From: Christiangramia forsetii KT0803
GTDB lineage: Bacteria > Bacteroidota > Bacteroidia > Flavobacteriales > Flavobacteriaceae
Assembly: GCF_000060345.1 (NCBI RefSeq)
Contig: NC_008571.1
Span: 186,001-250,000, forward strand
Direction of reading: 5' to 3'
Length of the DNA: 64,000 nucleotides
In this document: piece by piece, positions 63,097-64,000 of the stretch
How the letters are laid out: the number at the start of each line of letters is the position of its first letter
Position numbering within the stretch: position 1 is the stretch's first letter
Position numbers and translations under genes: made by a program
The notes under the pieces: model-generated
Told to the model about the DNA's origin: nothing
Databases searched by the model: none
Seen by the model: the letters and a program-made list of their open reading frames with translations, nothing else

Positions 63097-64000
63097 TTAT
63101 CCATTTACAGCTTCAACATATTCTACTTTATCACGTAACATATCTCTAAGCATGGTTTCGATACCACTTTTAAGCGTCATAGTAGAAGATGGGCAGCCGC
63201 TACAAGCACCCTGAAGAATAACCTTCACTGTTTTATTTTCTTCATTGTAGCTGTCTGTCAAAAAGAATATTTCCCCCATCACTTGCTACTGCAGGTTTAA
63301 TATATTCATCAAGAATAGCGATGATTTGCTGCGAAGTGTCATCAAGGTTTTCAAATTCAGGAGTCTTTGTTCCCTTTTCTGAAGAAGAATCAGCTGCGAC
63401 TTGAACACTTTCAACATTTAAGACTTCATTCCCTTCTTCAATATAATTTCTTATAAATTCTCGTAACTCCATAGTGATCTCTTCCCAACCGGCCATGTCG
63501 TATTTTTGAATGGAAACATAATTCTCATCAATAAATATTTCTTTTACAAATGGAAAATGGAAAAGTTTTTGAACTAATGGCGCATTTTTAGCATCATCTA
63601 TATTCTTGAATTCTACAGCTTTTAAAACAAGTTTTTTATTGGCTACAAACTTCATTACTGCCGGGTTAGGCGTACTTTCGGCATAAACTGTTACCGGTAC
63701 TTTCCCTGTTGAAGCTTTTACTTCTTTAATAACTTCACCCCCCTTATTAAGATAGGTTTCTATTTGCTCAGCTACTTCCTTTTCTACATCCTCCCATTCC
63801 ACGATATCATATTTCTCTATCGCGATGAAATTTTGCGCGATATAAACCGTTTTTACAAAAGGTAAATAAAATAACTGTTGTGCAATTGGAGATCTGGAAG
63901 CCTCATCTATATTTTTAAACTCAAAACTCTCGTGGCGCGTAAGAAACTTGTCTGCTTCAAATTTTGCAATCGAAGGAGTTGTAGTTCTAACTATATTGAT
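63097..64000 (-). pseudogene. NifU/Nfu-type iron-sulfur scaffold protein, frameshifted; 5' end outside window
   Basis: The minus strand encodes two Nfu N-terminal domains in tandem (from the right edge TTTPSIAKFEADKFL to EWEDVEKEVAEQ, then ESTPNPAVMKFVANKKLVL to AGWEEITMELREF), a linker, and the start of the NifU domain (IIAILDEYIKPAVASDGGNI). At forward 63252-63259 the bases TGTC are doubled. In that frame translation ends after DRQLQ. The other frame continues with DSYNEENKTVKVILQGACSG and the cluster-binding CSGC, ending at 63097. Without the extra four bases the reading would be GGNILFDSYNEEN, the family form. Either the gene is broken or the read has an error. The start lies beyond base 64000. 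Confidence 0.85.
63252..63259 (-). repeat. 4-bp tandem duplication in nifU
   Basis: TGTC is present twice in a row (minus strand GACAGACA). Removing one unit restores one long NifU reading frame with the expected sequence across the join. Confidence 0.85.

Noticed and set aside
63097-63282. A separate 61-residue NifU-like small protein
   Set aside because: Its first residues (MMGEIFFLT) are the out-of-frame reading of the upstream NifU segment; the rest is the lost C-terminus of the same gene, so it is not an independent gene.

Overview
This window looks like chromosomal DNA of a marine-type Flavobacteriaceae bacterium (Bacteroidota), possibly near Gramella/Christiangramia; the genus is a guess. 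The support is as follows. The sequence is AT-rich, and several genes are preceded by the Bacteroidota promoter form TTG-N17-19-TAnnTTTG with no obvious Shine-Dalgarno need. SprA, the giant outer-membrane translocon of the type IX secretion system, is present. The respiratory chain is built from alternative complex III (actABCDEF) fused in one operon to an A1-type cytochrome oxidase, as in Flavobacterium johnsoniae. The TonB and MaeB architectures are also typical of the family.

Layout. 1-951: tail of an AsmA-like protein, convergent with a tandem universal stress protein. 1957-6650: rimP-nusA-infB operon with a terminator-like hairpin directly in front of rimP. 6666-7055: small SPOR protein. 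7179-19368: actABCDEF-coxBA, a complete quinol:cytochrome c:O2 electron path. 19444-27639: ruvB and queG, separated by an accessory stretch. That stretch holds a GIY-YIG nuclease embedded in dispersed repeats, a cytochrome P450, a three-module DUF4242/cyclase-like/AraC regulator, a flavin oxidoreductase, the decayed 3' end of a second P450, and a NlpE/META lipoprotein. 27708-28794: ECF sigma factor with a membrane partner. 28914-32235: malic enzyme, a second repeat-rich gap, and ruvA. 32241-40231: sprA, gcvH, VanZ-like. 40424-44230: two TonB proteins and a RemB-like outer-membrane barrel carrying the same type of TonB domain. 44267-49575: heme O synthase, two subunit III proteins, subunit IV, an SCO-type copper chaperone with a cysteine-free look-alike, DUF420 and a small CxxC protein; this cluster completes and assembles the oxidase encoded 25 kb upstream. 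49692-56825: MacB-type tripartite efflux operon with two permeases and two adaptors, followed by tsaB. 57511-60491: MscS channel and a YyaL/DUF255 protein on the minus strand. 60678-62948: PiT phosphate transporter with a PhoU-like tail. 63097-64000: a NifU-type protein that enters from the right edge and is frameshifted by a 4-bp tandem duplication.

Most of the window is conserved core genome. The most unusual items are the repeat family around the GIY-YIG gene with further copies in the maeB-ruvA gap, the putative attenuator in front of rimP, the nifU frameshift, the P450 remnant, a bidirectional terminator written inside the tsaB coding region, and the run of three genes sharing a TonB C-terminal domain. 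No tRNA, rRNA, CRISPR array, prophage or complete insertion sequence was seen.
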